44,395 bases of DNA from Bacilli bacterium (GTDB lineage: Bacteria; Bacillota_I; Bacilli_A; RF39; UBA660): NCBI GenBank assembly GCA_016296185.1, contig JAEDJT010000008.1, positions 1-44,395 of the forward strand, written 5' to 3'. Positions 32,700-39,946 of the stretch are shown here, one piece after another. The position numbers and the translations under genes are program-made. The number at the start of each line of letters is the position of its first letter. Position 1 is the first letter of the stretch. Below the pieces are notes generated by a model. That model was not told the origin of the DNA. It worked only from the letters and a program-made list of their open reading frames with translations, and ran no database searches.

Positions 32700-34271
32700 T
32701 TTTCTTTCTTGAATCTTAACTAACTTAGCTTGAACTACTAATCTAACACCATTATCATTATAACAAGTAGATAATGTTAATAACTTATCATTAGAAGTAA
32801 TATTAACACCAAAATCATAAATACTTCTAGATCTCATAGTATTTGCAAAAGTAGCAAATGAGTCATTATCACTAAAATCAGTAGTAATGTAATAAGATTC
32901 AGCTTCTATTTTATAAACACTAAATATTTGCCACATAGTATTATATTTTAAAGTAGATAATTGAATAATTTGATTATCAGTATTTGTATACCAACTAGGA
33001 TTTAACGCATTAGTTAAAGAACCAAACATTACTTTATCTTTTCTACCATGAGCATATATAACTGTATTTTTACTTAATGTATTAAAATCATCTCTAAAAT
33101 CTGCATATACCCATCCAGCACTATTTCTAGAACCATCAAAAGCATGTGTTAAATAATAATCATTATCATTAGTTTGAACAACTGGATAATTAACATTTGT
33201 ATTATTAACAATTAACCATCCAACAGTATCTTTATTTTGTGTTAATAAATTATCAAAATTAACAGAAGATAATGGAGTATTTAAATATTTCCAATACATT
33301 GAATTTTCATTGCTATATACTTTAGAATCAGGATCATTACTATTATCGACAGGTTCAATTTCATCAATACCAATAACATCACCTTCAGTAGATGTTACAA
33401 CATCAGTATCTTCAATAATAGCATTACTTAAACTATTAATTTGAACACCTTGAACACACCAATTAATAATAATAGCTCCAGTTAAGAATAAAACTAAAGT
33501 AGATAAGAATACACTATATTTATATAATTTATATTTATTAGTTTCTTTAGGAGCAAACTTATAATATAACTTATTAATAGCAAACTTATTTAACTTCTTT
33601 TGATATTCATCATAATGATGTTTACTTACTTTAATTTTATCTACATGATCTAATTTATATAAAGAAGAGTATCTTCTAACTTTAACAGGTTTAATTAAAC
33701 TTAAATTATTTAAAGCAATTTTATTTAAGTTGTATAATTGTTTTCCATATTCTTCACTATCAACATTTAATTTAATATCTTTTAACTTAGTTATATCTTT
33801 AGGTTTCTTCAAACTCTTTTTAATACTTTTATATTTAGGATCCTCAATACTAGTTACTTTTTTAGATTCAATTTGCTTTAAAGCATTCTTTTTATTGATA
33901 ATATCATCTAACTTAATAATAACAGTATCATATAAAGATTTTTTCTTCTTAGGTAAATCTAATTCAAATTCTTCAATTTTTTCTCTTAAATCATTTAATT
34001 TAATTTTAATAGTATCACTTAAATTAGTTTTTCTTTTAGGAAGAATTATTTCCATTGTTTCACTTAATTTATCTTTTAACTTTGGTAAGAAGGAATCTTC
34101 GCTAACTTTTTTTCTAGAATTTAATAAATGAAACTTTTGAGTCTTAGATAATTCTTCTTGTTTCTTTTCAAATTCGAATTGCAATATTGCAGTTTTTTCT
34201 AAATCATTAAGTTCACCACGAGGATTAACTTGTTCAATACGAATATCATTATTATCTATATTATTATCCAT
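32697..34271 (-). CDS. Class B-type sortase with a long basic cytoplasmic region
   Basis: A 524-residue protein, about twice the usual sortase length. The C-terminal ~200 residues are the sortase domain: TVGWLIVNNTNVNYPVVQ, YLTHAFDGSRNSAGWVY, VIYAHGRKDKVMFGSL (catalytic His408) and LLTLSTCYNDNGVRLVVQAKL (Cys503 and Arg510). The spacing and the SAGWVYAD block fit class B. A membrane helix lies near 255-280. The N-terminal ~250 residues are cytoplasmic, Lys-rich, and contain three copies of an LPK-K-x(3-4)-L-S/Y-x-T-x-x-I unit near residues 65-130. GAGAGGAG before the ATG at 34271 sets the start. No substrate with a sorting signal is evident in the window. Confidence 0.85.
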   Translation of the reverse strand: MDNNIDNNDIRIEQVNPRGELNDLEKTAILQFEFEKKQEELSKTQKFHLLNSRKKVSEDSFLPKLKDKLSETMEIILPKRKTNLSDTIKIKLNDLREKIEEFELDLPKKKKSLYDTVIIKLDDIINKKNALKQIESKKVTSIEDPKYKSIKKSLKKPKDITKLKDIKLNVDSEEYGKQLYNLNKIALNNLSLIKPVKVRRYSSLYKLDHVDKIKVSKHHYDEYQKKLNKFAINKLYYKFAPKETNKYKLYKYSVFLSTLVLFLTGAIIINWCVQGVQINSLSNAIIEDTDVVTSTEGDVIGIDEIEPVDNSNDPDSKVYSNENSMYWKYLNTPLSSVNFDNLLTQNKDTVGWLIVNNTNVNYPVVQTNDNDYYLTHAFDGSRNSAGWVYADFRDDFNTLSKNTVIYAHGRKDKVMFGSLTNALNPSWYTNTDNQIIQLSTLKYNTMWQIFSVYKIEAESYYITTDFSDNDSFATFANTMRSRSIYDFGVNITSNDKLLTLSTCYNDNGVRLVVQAKLVKIQERK

Positions 34272-34299
34272 ATAAAGTCTCCTCTCTATCATAACTTAT

Positions 34300-34308
34300 A
34301 TTATAACA
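34300..34308 (-). promoter_or_regulatory. Extended -10 for the sortase gene
   Basis: TGTTATAAT on the minus strand, 28 bases before the start. Confidence 0.55.
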
Positions 34309-34338
34309 CATATATTAGTTCTATAAAATAAAAAAAAA

Positions 34339-34346
34339 CATAATAT
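34339..34346 (+). promoter_or_regulatory. Possible mother-cell sigma-E-like -10 for spoIVA
   Basis: CATAATAT, six of eight positions of the sigma-E -10 (CATACAHT), 22 bases before the spoIVA ATG. No convincing sigma-E -35 is present and no TATAAT either, so this is weak. Confidence 0.25.
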
Positions 34347-34368
34347 TTAATAATGATAGGAGTGTAAT

Positions 34369-35844
34369 ATGAAAAATAATATTATCGAATCAATCTCTGA
34401 AAGAGGTAATGGAGAAATCTATTTAGGGGTAGTAGGAGCAGTACGTACAGGAAAATCGACTTTTATAAAAAAAGTAATTGAAAATTTAGTTGTTCCAAAT
34501 ATCGAAAATGAAATAGAAAAGAAAAGATGTTTAGATGAAATACCACAAAGTGCCGGTGGTAAAACTATTATGACTACAGAACCAAAATTTGTTCCATCAG
34601 GTGGAGCAACTATTAAAGTTGATGAATTCACAACTAAAATAAAATTAGTTGATTGTGTAGGCTATGTAATACCAAACTGTAACGGATATGAAGATCAAAA
34701 TGGTAATCCACGTATGGTTAAAACACCTTGGTTTGAAGAAGAAATACCATTTAGGGAAGCAGCTGAAGTGGGAACTACAAAAGTAATAAAAGATCATTCA
34801 ACTATAGGTATTGTAATAACAACAGATGGTTCATTTAGTGATTTAAAAAGAGAAGATTATGTAGAAGCAGAAAATAAAGTTATAACAGAACTTAAAAGTA
34901 TTAATAAACCATTTATTGTTATTGTAAATACAACTCATCCTAATGCTGATTTAACAAGAAATATAACAGAAGAATTAAAAACAAAATATGATGTACCAGT
35001 ATTACCACTTAACATAGATTCAATGACCACAACAGAAATTAATCAAATACTAAGAGAAGCATTATATGAATTTGAAGTATCAAAAATAAGTATTTTAGTA
35101 CCAGAATGGGTTCATGTACTTAATAATGATCATTACGTAAAACAAGAATATATCGAAAAAATAAAAACAAGCACAATAAATGTTAATAAACTAAAAGATG
35201 TTGATAAAATATTAGATTATTACAAAGATAGTAAATATATTACAAAAGCTTATATAAGTAATTTAGATTCTGGAAAAGGAATTGTAGATATTAGTTTAGA
35301 TACAAATGATGAAATATATAACCAAGTATTAAATGAATTAATGGAAACTAAACTAAGTAGTAAAGCAAGTATGATTAAAGTATTTAGTTCATATAAAGAC
35401 AACAAAGAAGAAACAGAAATATTAAAGAAAGCTATAAAAGAAGCTAAACAAACTGGATATGGAATAGTATATCCAACATTAAAAGATATGGAGTTACAAA
35501 CTCCTGAAGTACTAAAACAAGGAAGTAGATATGGTGTTAAATTAAAAGCAACAGCAAGTTCATATCATATTATTAGAGCAGATGTAATATCATCATTTGA
35601 ACCAATAATAGGAAGCGAATTACAAAGTAAAGAATTAATAAATTATCTAATGAAAGATTATGAAACAGATAAGACAAATATTTGGAAAAGTGAAATATTT
35701 GGAAGAAGTTTAGATAACATTGTAAAAGAGGGAATTCAATCTAAACTAATGATAATACCAGAAAATACCAAGTATAAATTATCTCAAACAGTAACAAAAA
35801 TAGTTAATAAAGGATCCAATAATTTAATAGCAATTGTTTTATAA
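34369..35844 (+). CDS. spoIVA: Stage IV sporulation protein A (SpoIVA)
   Basis: A 491-residue ATPase that polymerises on the forespore surface as the basement layer of the spore coat. Seen are P-loop G23-A-V-R-T-G-K-S-T31, IPQSAGGKTIMTTEPKFVP, KIKLVDCVGYVIPNC, the HSTIGIVITTDGSFSDLKREDYV segment and the C-terminal region ending SNNLIAIVL. Length and order are as expected. In Bacillus subtilis it is transcribed by sigma-E in the mother cell. ATAGGAGTGTAAT precedes the ATG. With spoVIF and gerA it shows that the organism belongs to a spore-forming lineage. Confidence 0.96.
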   Translation: MKNNIIESISERGNGEIYLGVVGAVRTGKSTFIKKVIENLVVPNIENEIEKKRCLDEIPQSAGGKTIMTTEPKFVPSGGATIKVDEFTTKIKLVDCVGYVIPNCNGYEDQNGNPRMVKTPWFEEEIPFREAAEVGTTKVIKDHSTIGIVITTDGSFSDLKREDYVEAENKVITELKSINKPFIVIVNTTHPNADLTRNITEELKTKYDVPVLPLNIDSMTTTEINQILREALYEFEVSKISILVPEWVHVLNNDHYVKQEYIEKIKTSTINVNKLKDVDKILDYYKDSKYITKAYISNLDSGKGIVDISLDTNDEIYNQVLNELMETKLSSKASMIKVFSSYKDNKEETEILKKAIKEAKQTGYGIVYPTLKDMELQTPEVLKQGSRYGVKLKATASSYHIIRADVISSFEPIIGSELQSKELINYLMKDYETDKTNIWKSEIFGRSLDNIVKEGIQSKLMIIPENTKYKLSQTVTKIVNKGSNNLIAIVL

Positions 35845-35874
35845 AAAAGTATAGCAATTTAATTATTTATAATG

Positions 35875-35880
35875 TATAAT
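35875..35880 (+). promoter_or_regulatory. -10 element for the long zinc-ribbon gene
   Basis: TATAAT, 24 bases before the ATG; TG lies directly in front of it. Confidence 0.45.
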
Positions 35881-35904
35881 TATGAATAATAGGAGGAGAT
35901 ATGT

Positions 35905-37308
35905 ATGAATAATTGTCCAAAATGTGGAAATCCATTACAACCAGGTCAAACCATATGCCCAATTTGTGGAACGAATATTACAATAGCTCCAATTGCACAA
36001 GCTCCTGCAGCTCCACAAGCTTCAGTAGAACCTGTACAACCGGTACAACAAATTCAACCAGTACAACCAGAGGTTCAAGCAGCACCTGTAGCTCCAATAG
36101 TTACACCTGCACCACAACCACAAGTTGCTACACCAGTTGCACCAGTAGTAGAACCAGTTGCACCTGTAGCTCCACAAGCTCCAGTAGCACCTGTACAACC
36201 TGTTCAACAACAAGTTGAAGTAACACCAGTTGTAGCACCAGTAGTTGAAGAACAACCTGCAGTAGAAAGAGTCGTAGAACAACCAATTGTAGCTCCAATA
36301 GAACCAGTTGCTCCAGTTACTCCAGAAGTAACTATACAACCAGTAGTTGAAACTGCACCAGTTGTTGAAACAACTCCTGAATCACAAGTACAAGAACAAT
36401 CAGTAGGAACTGCACCAGCAGTAATACCTGCTTCAGATATAACAAATGTAGTAGACGCAATGTCTCTACCAAACTTAGAGCAATTAGAGGCTACTTTGGA
36501 TAAACCAGAAGAAACAAAAGCAAAACCTAAAGTAAGAATAACAAAACCAATGATTATTGGATGCGTAGCTGCATTAATGATTATTTTAGGATCAGCTGTA
36601 ATGTTAAAATTAAATAACCAAACAGCACCAGTTAATCCAAATGCAATTCAAAATCCAAGTGTTGAAAAAACAAGAGTAATATCAAATGGATACAAATTTG
36701 AATTATTAAACACATGGTATGTAGTAGAAAATGGAAATGATCTAGTAATTAATAATGATTCAGAAACAGTTAATGTTAAATTATTCTATTTAAAAAAATC
36801 ATATGATACATTATCAGCAAATCAAATTGAAGAATACTTTGAAACAAGTTCAAGTTATAGTAATGTAAATGTTGAATCAATTATATTAGCTTCAGAAAAG
36901 AAAGCTGTAAGAGTATCAGCAGAATATACTAATGAAAATGAAGAAACACAATTAATTGAATACTATTATATTAATGGTAATGAAAATCTAACATTCGGAT
37001 TAACATCTATATATAAAGATGAACAATCTAAAAAAGATAATCAAAAAGCAATTGAAGAATTAGCTGGATCTATTTCATATAGTGATGATTCAATTAAAGC
37101 ACTGAGTCTTTTAAGTAAAAACGCATATGCATATAGTGCAGGAGAAAAAATATTCAATAATTATTATTATGGTATTGTAGCTCCTGAAGAATATCAAAAT
37201 GATTATGATAAATCAATAGATTCAAACGAAGAAGAAAATACTGATAGTGAAGATAGCAATAGTTATCAACAAGATAGTAGTTCTGATGATGATTATATAG
37301 TTCAATAA
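35905..37308 (+). CDS. Zinc-ribbon membrane protein with Pro/Val/Gln-rich linker
   Basis: A 467-residue protein: zinc ribbon at 3-25 (CPKC and CPIC pairs), a ~150-residue linker rich in Pro, Val, Gln and Ala (35-170, repeats such as PVQPVQ and PVAPV), a basic stretch, a membrane helix (~210-232), an exported domain (255-410) and an acidic Ser/Asp tail. The exported part starts SNGYKFELLNTWYVVENGND, similar in pattern to the 236-residue protein at 24279. The Pro-rich cytosolic linker may act as a spacer. AGGAGGAGATATGT gives a strong start. Function unknown. Confidence 0.72.
   Translation: MNNCPKCGNPLQPGQTICPICGTNITIAPIAQAPAAPQASVEPVQPVQQIQPVQPEVQAAPVAPIVTPAPQPQVATPVAPVVEPVAPVAPQAPVAPVQPVQQQVEVTPVVAPVVEEQPAVERVVEQPIVAPIEPVAPVTPEVTIQPVVETAPVVETTPESQVQEQSVGTAPAVIPASDITNVVDAMSLPNLEQLEATLDKPEETKAKPKVRITKPMIIGCVAALMIILGSAVMLKLNNQTAPVNPNAIQNPSVEKTRVISNGYKFELLNTWYVVENGNDLVINNDSETVNVKLFYLKKSYDTLSANQIEEYFETSSSYSNVNVESIILASEKKAVRVSAEYTNENEETQLIEYYYINGNENLTFGLTSIYKDEQSKKDNQKAIEELAGSISYSDDSIKALSLLSKNAYAYSAGEKIFNNYYYGIVAPEEYQNDYDKSIDSNEEENTDSEDSNSYQQDSSSDDDYIVQ
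36010..36415 (+). repeat. Degenerate coding repeat for the Pro/Val/Gln-rich linker
   Basis: Low-complexity DNA built of variants of CCAGTTGCACCTGTA and GTACAACCTGTTCAACAA. It is imperfect, so it looks old, but it is a likely site of length variation between strains. Confidence 0.65.
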
Positions 37309-37309
37309 T

Positions 37310-37338
37310 AAAAAAGATGACATTTTGTCATCTTTTTT
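37310..37338 (+). terminator. Intrinsic terminator after the zinc-ribbon gene
   Basis: GATGACA / TGTCATC stem extended by A/T pairs, TTT loop and T run. Confidence 0.85.
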
Positions 37339-37398
37339 ATATAAAAAATAAATTTTTCCCTAAAAATGGACGTTTTTTCTTGATTTCATCTCTAATTT

Positions 37399-37427
37399 TT
37401 GATATTTTTAATATGTAAAGGTAATAA
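37399..37427 (+). promoter_or_regulatory. Possible HU gene promoter
   Basis: TTGATA (37399-37404), 17 bases, TAATAA (37422-37427). The 130-base spacer between the terminator and the HU gene is T-rich and is the only long untranslated leader here, so other promoter placements are possible. Confidence 0.35.
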
Positions 37428-37472
37428 CCCTTACAAAAATATTAATATTTTATTTATTGGGAGGTAAATAAC

Positions 37473-37745
37473 ATGGGAAAACAAGAATTAGTAGAATTTA
37501 TCGCAGCTAAAGCTGGATTAACAAAAGCTGACGCTACTAGAGCATTAGACGCAGCTATCGAAGGTATTACTACTGGTCTTAAAAAAGAAGGAAAGGTTGC
37601 TTTAGTTGGTTTCGGAACTTTCAGCGCTAAAGAAAGAGCTGCAAGAGAAGGTATTAACCCATTAACTAAAGAAACTATTAAAATTCCTGCTAAGACTGTT
37701 GCATCTTTCAAAGCTGGAAGCAAATTAAAAGACGCTTTAAACTAA
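37473..37745 (+). CDS. hup: HU-family DNA-binding protein
   Basis: A 90-residue histone-like protein of normal length: MGKQELVEFIAAKAGLTKADA, then VALVGFGTFSAKERAAREGINPLTKETIKIPAKTVASFKAGSKLKDAL, the canonical HU beta-arm (GFGTF and the Pro-tipped arm). It dimerises, bends DNA and compacts the nucleoid. TGGGAGGTAAATAAC is the strongest ribosome site in the window and codon use is visibly biased (more GCT, GGT and TTC), indicating high expression. It is a single-gene unit with its own terminator. Confidence 0.97.
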   Translation: MGKQELVEFIAAKAGLTKADATRALDAAIEGITTGLKKEGKVALVGFGTFSAKERAAREGINPLTKETIKIPAKTVASFKAGSKLKDALN

Positions 37746-37765
37746 GAGTTAATTAATTAAAAGAT

Positions 37766-37790
37766 AAAGTCATTTTTATGACTTTTTTCT
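37766..37790 (+). terminator. Intrinsic terminator after the HU gene
   Basis: AAAGTCAT / ATGACTTT with TTTT loop and T run. Confidence 0.85.
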
Positions 37791-37821
37791 TTTATTAATT
37801 ACAATAAAAAGGAGTTAAAAC

Positions 37822-38925
37822 ATGGCAAAACAATCTAAGAAAAACAACAAAGAAATAATAAAAAGAAAAAAATATGCTCTTATAATAGGAATAATATTTA
37901 TCTTAATTGCTTTATTAATTAATAAATCTACAGTAATAAGATTATTATTATCTTTATTATCAATAGGATGTATTTCAACATCTATATGTTATAAAGAGAA
38001 AGAATTAAAACATTTTATCCCACTTATAGTAATGTTATTATTATTTTCCAGTATGATATTAGATACAATAGTATCTTATACATTAAAAAGATTTCCAATA
38101 TATTCATATAATATAATTACAAATAAAAATACTAAAGTATATAATGCTATAGGTATTAGAGTATGGCAATGTGATAAGAATAGCGACAAACTAATAGTAA
38201 CTCCATTCTATAGTAAAGGATTCACTTGTGATCCAGAAGATATGGAAGCTATAGATTCAAATGCTTTCTTAGAAGCAATTCAAAATGACTATAATGAATA
38301 TAAAAATAACTATATAAAAATAAGAGGAAAAATAAGTAAAATAAGTGGTTCAAATATAGTTGAAATGCAACCATATGAAGAATCAGAATTAACAATAGAT
38401 GGACATGTATCATTCTTTGAAAACATAACATTAAGAATAATCTTAAATGAAGATAAAGGACTAGAAAAATACGATATATATGATGATATAACTATAGTAG
38501 GTGTTGTTAAAAATTTAGAAACATCTAATAATCAAACAGTAATTTATATGTATGAAGGTAAAGTTGTATCAAATATTGATTTAAATGATTATGAAATAAC
38601 AGTAATAACTGATAAACAATGTCAAAATATTCCAATCTTCTTATATGAAGATGAAGAAAATAGAATATATACATATTGTGTAAACGATGTAATGATCACA
38701 TATGATAGAGATAATATATATGATTTACAATCAGCTTTTGCATCAAATAAAATAAATATTGATACTATAGTTAATAGTATGAAACTAGATAAAAAAGAAA
38801 AAAATCAAGAATTATATACATCAAAAAATTATAATATTATAAAATGTGATAATAACTATATAATAGGTTATAACAAACTATCATTAAAGAATAATGTATG
38901 TAGTTTGATTGAAGAAACAAACTAA
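37822..38925 (+). CDS. Membrane protein with an OB-fold-like exported domain
   Basis: A 367-residue protein with a basic N-terminus and three hydrophobic segments (about 15-32, 36-52 and 60-82). The ~285-residue outer region contains NNYIKIRGKISKISGSNIVEMQ and DDITIVGVVKNLETSNNQTVIYMYEGKVV, which resemble the strand pattern of OB-fold (tRNA_anti-like) domains common in exported Firmicutes proteins. Three or four cysteines are spread through it. I do not know its role. AAGGAG gives the start. An extended -10 for the following gene sits a few bases after its stop. Confidence 0.6.
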   Translation: MAKQSKKNNKEIIKRKKYALIIGIIFILIALLINKSTVIRLLLSLLSIGCISTSICYKEKELKHFIPLIVMLLLFSSMILDTIVSYTLKRFPIYSYNIITNKNTKVYNAIGIRVWQCDKNSDKLIVTPFYSKGFTCDPEDMEAIDSNAFLEAIQNDYNEYKNNYIKIRGKISKISGSNIVEMQPYEESELTIDGHVSFFENITLRIILNEDKGLEKYDIYDDITIVGVVKNLETSNNQTVIYMYEGKVVSNIDLNDYEITVITDKQCQNIPIFLYEDEENRIYTYCVNDVMITYDRDNIYDLQSAFASNKINIDTIVNSMKLDKKEKNQELYTSKNYNIIKCDNNYIIGYNKLSLKNNVCSLIEETN

Positions 38926-38929
38926 TATA

Positions 38930-38938
38930 TGATATAAT
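38930..38938 (+). promoter_or_regulatory. Extended -10 for the thioredoxin-like gene
   Basis: TGATATAAT five bases after the preceding stop; a palindrome begins at the next base. Confidence 0.55.
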
Positions 38939-38960
38939 GGTACTAGTACAAAATAGTACC
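38939..38960 (+). promoter_or_regulatory. Palindromic element over the predicted transcription start
   Basis: GGTACTA / TAGTACC arms around GTACAAAA. The left part GTACTAGTAC (38940-38949) is itself a perfect palindrome, so the unit TAGTAC/GTACTA appears three times. It lies directly after the -10 and before GGAGGT. It could be an operator, a 5' mRNA hairpin or a weak terminator for the upstream gene. Confidence 0.45.
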
Positions 38961-38983
38961 ATTTATTTATGGAGGTAATAAAA

Positions 38984-39883
38984 ATGGCAGAAACAAAAAA
39001 GAAAACAACAAGTAGTAAGAAAGCTCCTTCTAAAAAAACAATAACTAAGAAAGTAGCACCAAAAAAAACTACAACAAAAAAAGTAACAAAACCAACTACA
39101 AAAAAAATAACAATAGAACAAACAGCTAATAATTATGGTAAAACAATTTTATCAGCAGTATTAGTTATAATATTAATAGTTGCAGCATACATTGGATGCC
39201 AATTAAAAGATGGAAAATTAGATGTAAAAAAAGATGAACCATATGTAGCAACAGAATCAGAAAAAAGATTCAAAAAAGAATATGAATCAATTAATGGAGA
39301 AGTAAGACAATCAACTAATAAAGTAAATAAAGAAATTAATATTATAGAAGATAATAATATTGAATATATTACATTAGAAGAAGCATCTAAAATATTAGAT
39401 GAAGGATCAGGTGTTATTTACTTTGGATATGCAGCTTCACCAGAATGTCGTTTAGCTGTTCCAGTATTATTAAGTGCAATGTCTAGTACAACATTAGATA
39501 AAATATACTATGTTAATTTAAGAGAAGATGATGATGCATCTAAAGATATAAGAGATACATATTCATTAAATGAAAAAAATAAAGCTAAAAAAACAAAAGA
39601 TGCAGATGCAACATACTATAGCGTACTAGCTGCATTATCATCTAAATTAAATGATTATGTATTAATATCTGAAAATGGAACAAAAGTTAATACAGGAGAA
39701 AAACGTTTAGAAGATCCAACAGTAGTAATAGTTAAAGATGGAGAATTAGTAGATATTCAAATTGGTACAGGAACAAATAGTGAAGAATTATCAAAAGAAG
39801 AAGAAACTAATTTATTTAATACATATACATTTATTATTTCAGAATATACTGGAGAAAGTTGTGATGTAGAAAAGGCTTGTTAG
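38984..39883 (+). CDS. Membrane-anchored thioredoxin-like protein with SPEC in place of CxxC
   Basis: A 299-residue protein. The first ~45 residues are Lys/Thr/Pro-rich (KKTTSSKKAPSKKTITKK), followed by one membrane helix (~55-73), a charged stretch, then a thioredoxin-like domain from ~125. GSGVIYFGYAASPECRLAVPVL matches the active-site region of thioredoxin-fold proteins, but the first cysteine is Ser152 and only Cys155 remains. DPTVVIVKDGELVDIQIGTG gives the cis-Pro strand. Two more Cys end the protein (SCDVEKAC). Disulfide reduction by a CxxC mechanism is unlikely; a monothiol or structural role is possible. The start after TGGAGGTAATAAAA is clear. Confidence 0.7.
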   Translation: MAETKKKTTSSKKAPSKKTITKKVAPKKTTTKKVTKPTTKKITIEQTANNYGKTILSAVLVIILIVAAYIGCQLKDGKLDVKKDEPYVATESEKRFKKEYESINGEVRQSTNKVNKEINIIEDNNIEYITLEEASKILDEGSGVIYFGYAASPECRLAVPVLLSAMSSTTLDKIYYVNLREDDDASKDIRDTYSLNEKNKAKKTKDADATYYSVLAALSSKLNDYVLISENGTKVNTGEKRLEDPTVVIVKDGELVDIQIGTGTNSEELSKEEETNLFNTYTFIISEYTGESCDVEKAC

Positions 39884-39892
39884 CCTTTTTTT
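39870..39892 (+). terminator. Intrinsic terminator including the stop codon
   Basis: AAAGGCT / AGCCTTT, loop TGTT, then T run; the TAG stop (39881-39883) spans loop and right arm. Confidence 0.82.
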
Positions 39893-39917
39893 TCTTTAAT
39901 AATTAACCAATATAGTT

Positions 39918-39923
39918 TATAAT
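39918..39923 (+). promoter_or_regulatory. -10 element for dnaB-dnaI
   Basis: TATAAT, 23 bases before the dnaB ATG, with TTTAAT (39895-39900) 17 bases upstream as a weak -35. Confidence 0.5.
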
Positions 39924-39946
39924 AACAAATGAAAGAAGGTGGGACG

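Noticed and set aside
35913..36339. Ser/Thr/Cys-rich and Trp/Tyr-rich frames over the Pro/Val/Gln repeat
   Set aside because: Both are alternate readings of the low-complexity repeat; the frame starting at 35905 has the zinc ribbon, ribosome site and full domain order.
36010..36415. CRISPR array or minisatellite of non-coding type
   Set aside because: Repeats are irregular, without spacers, and fall in frame within a coding region.
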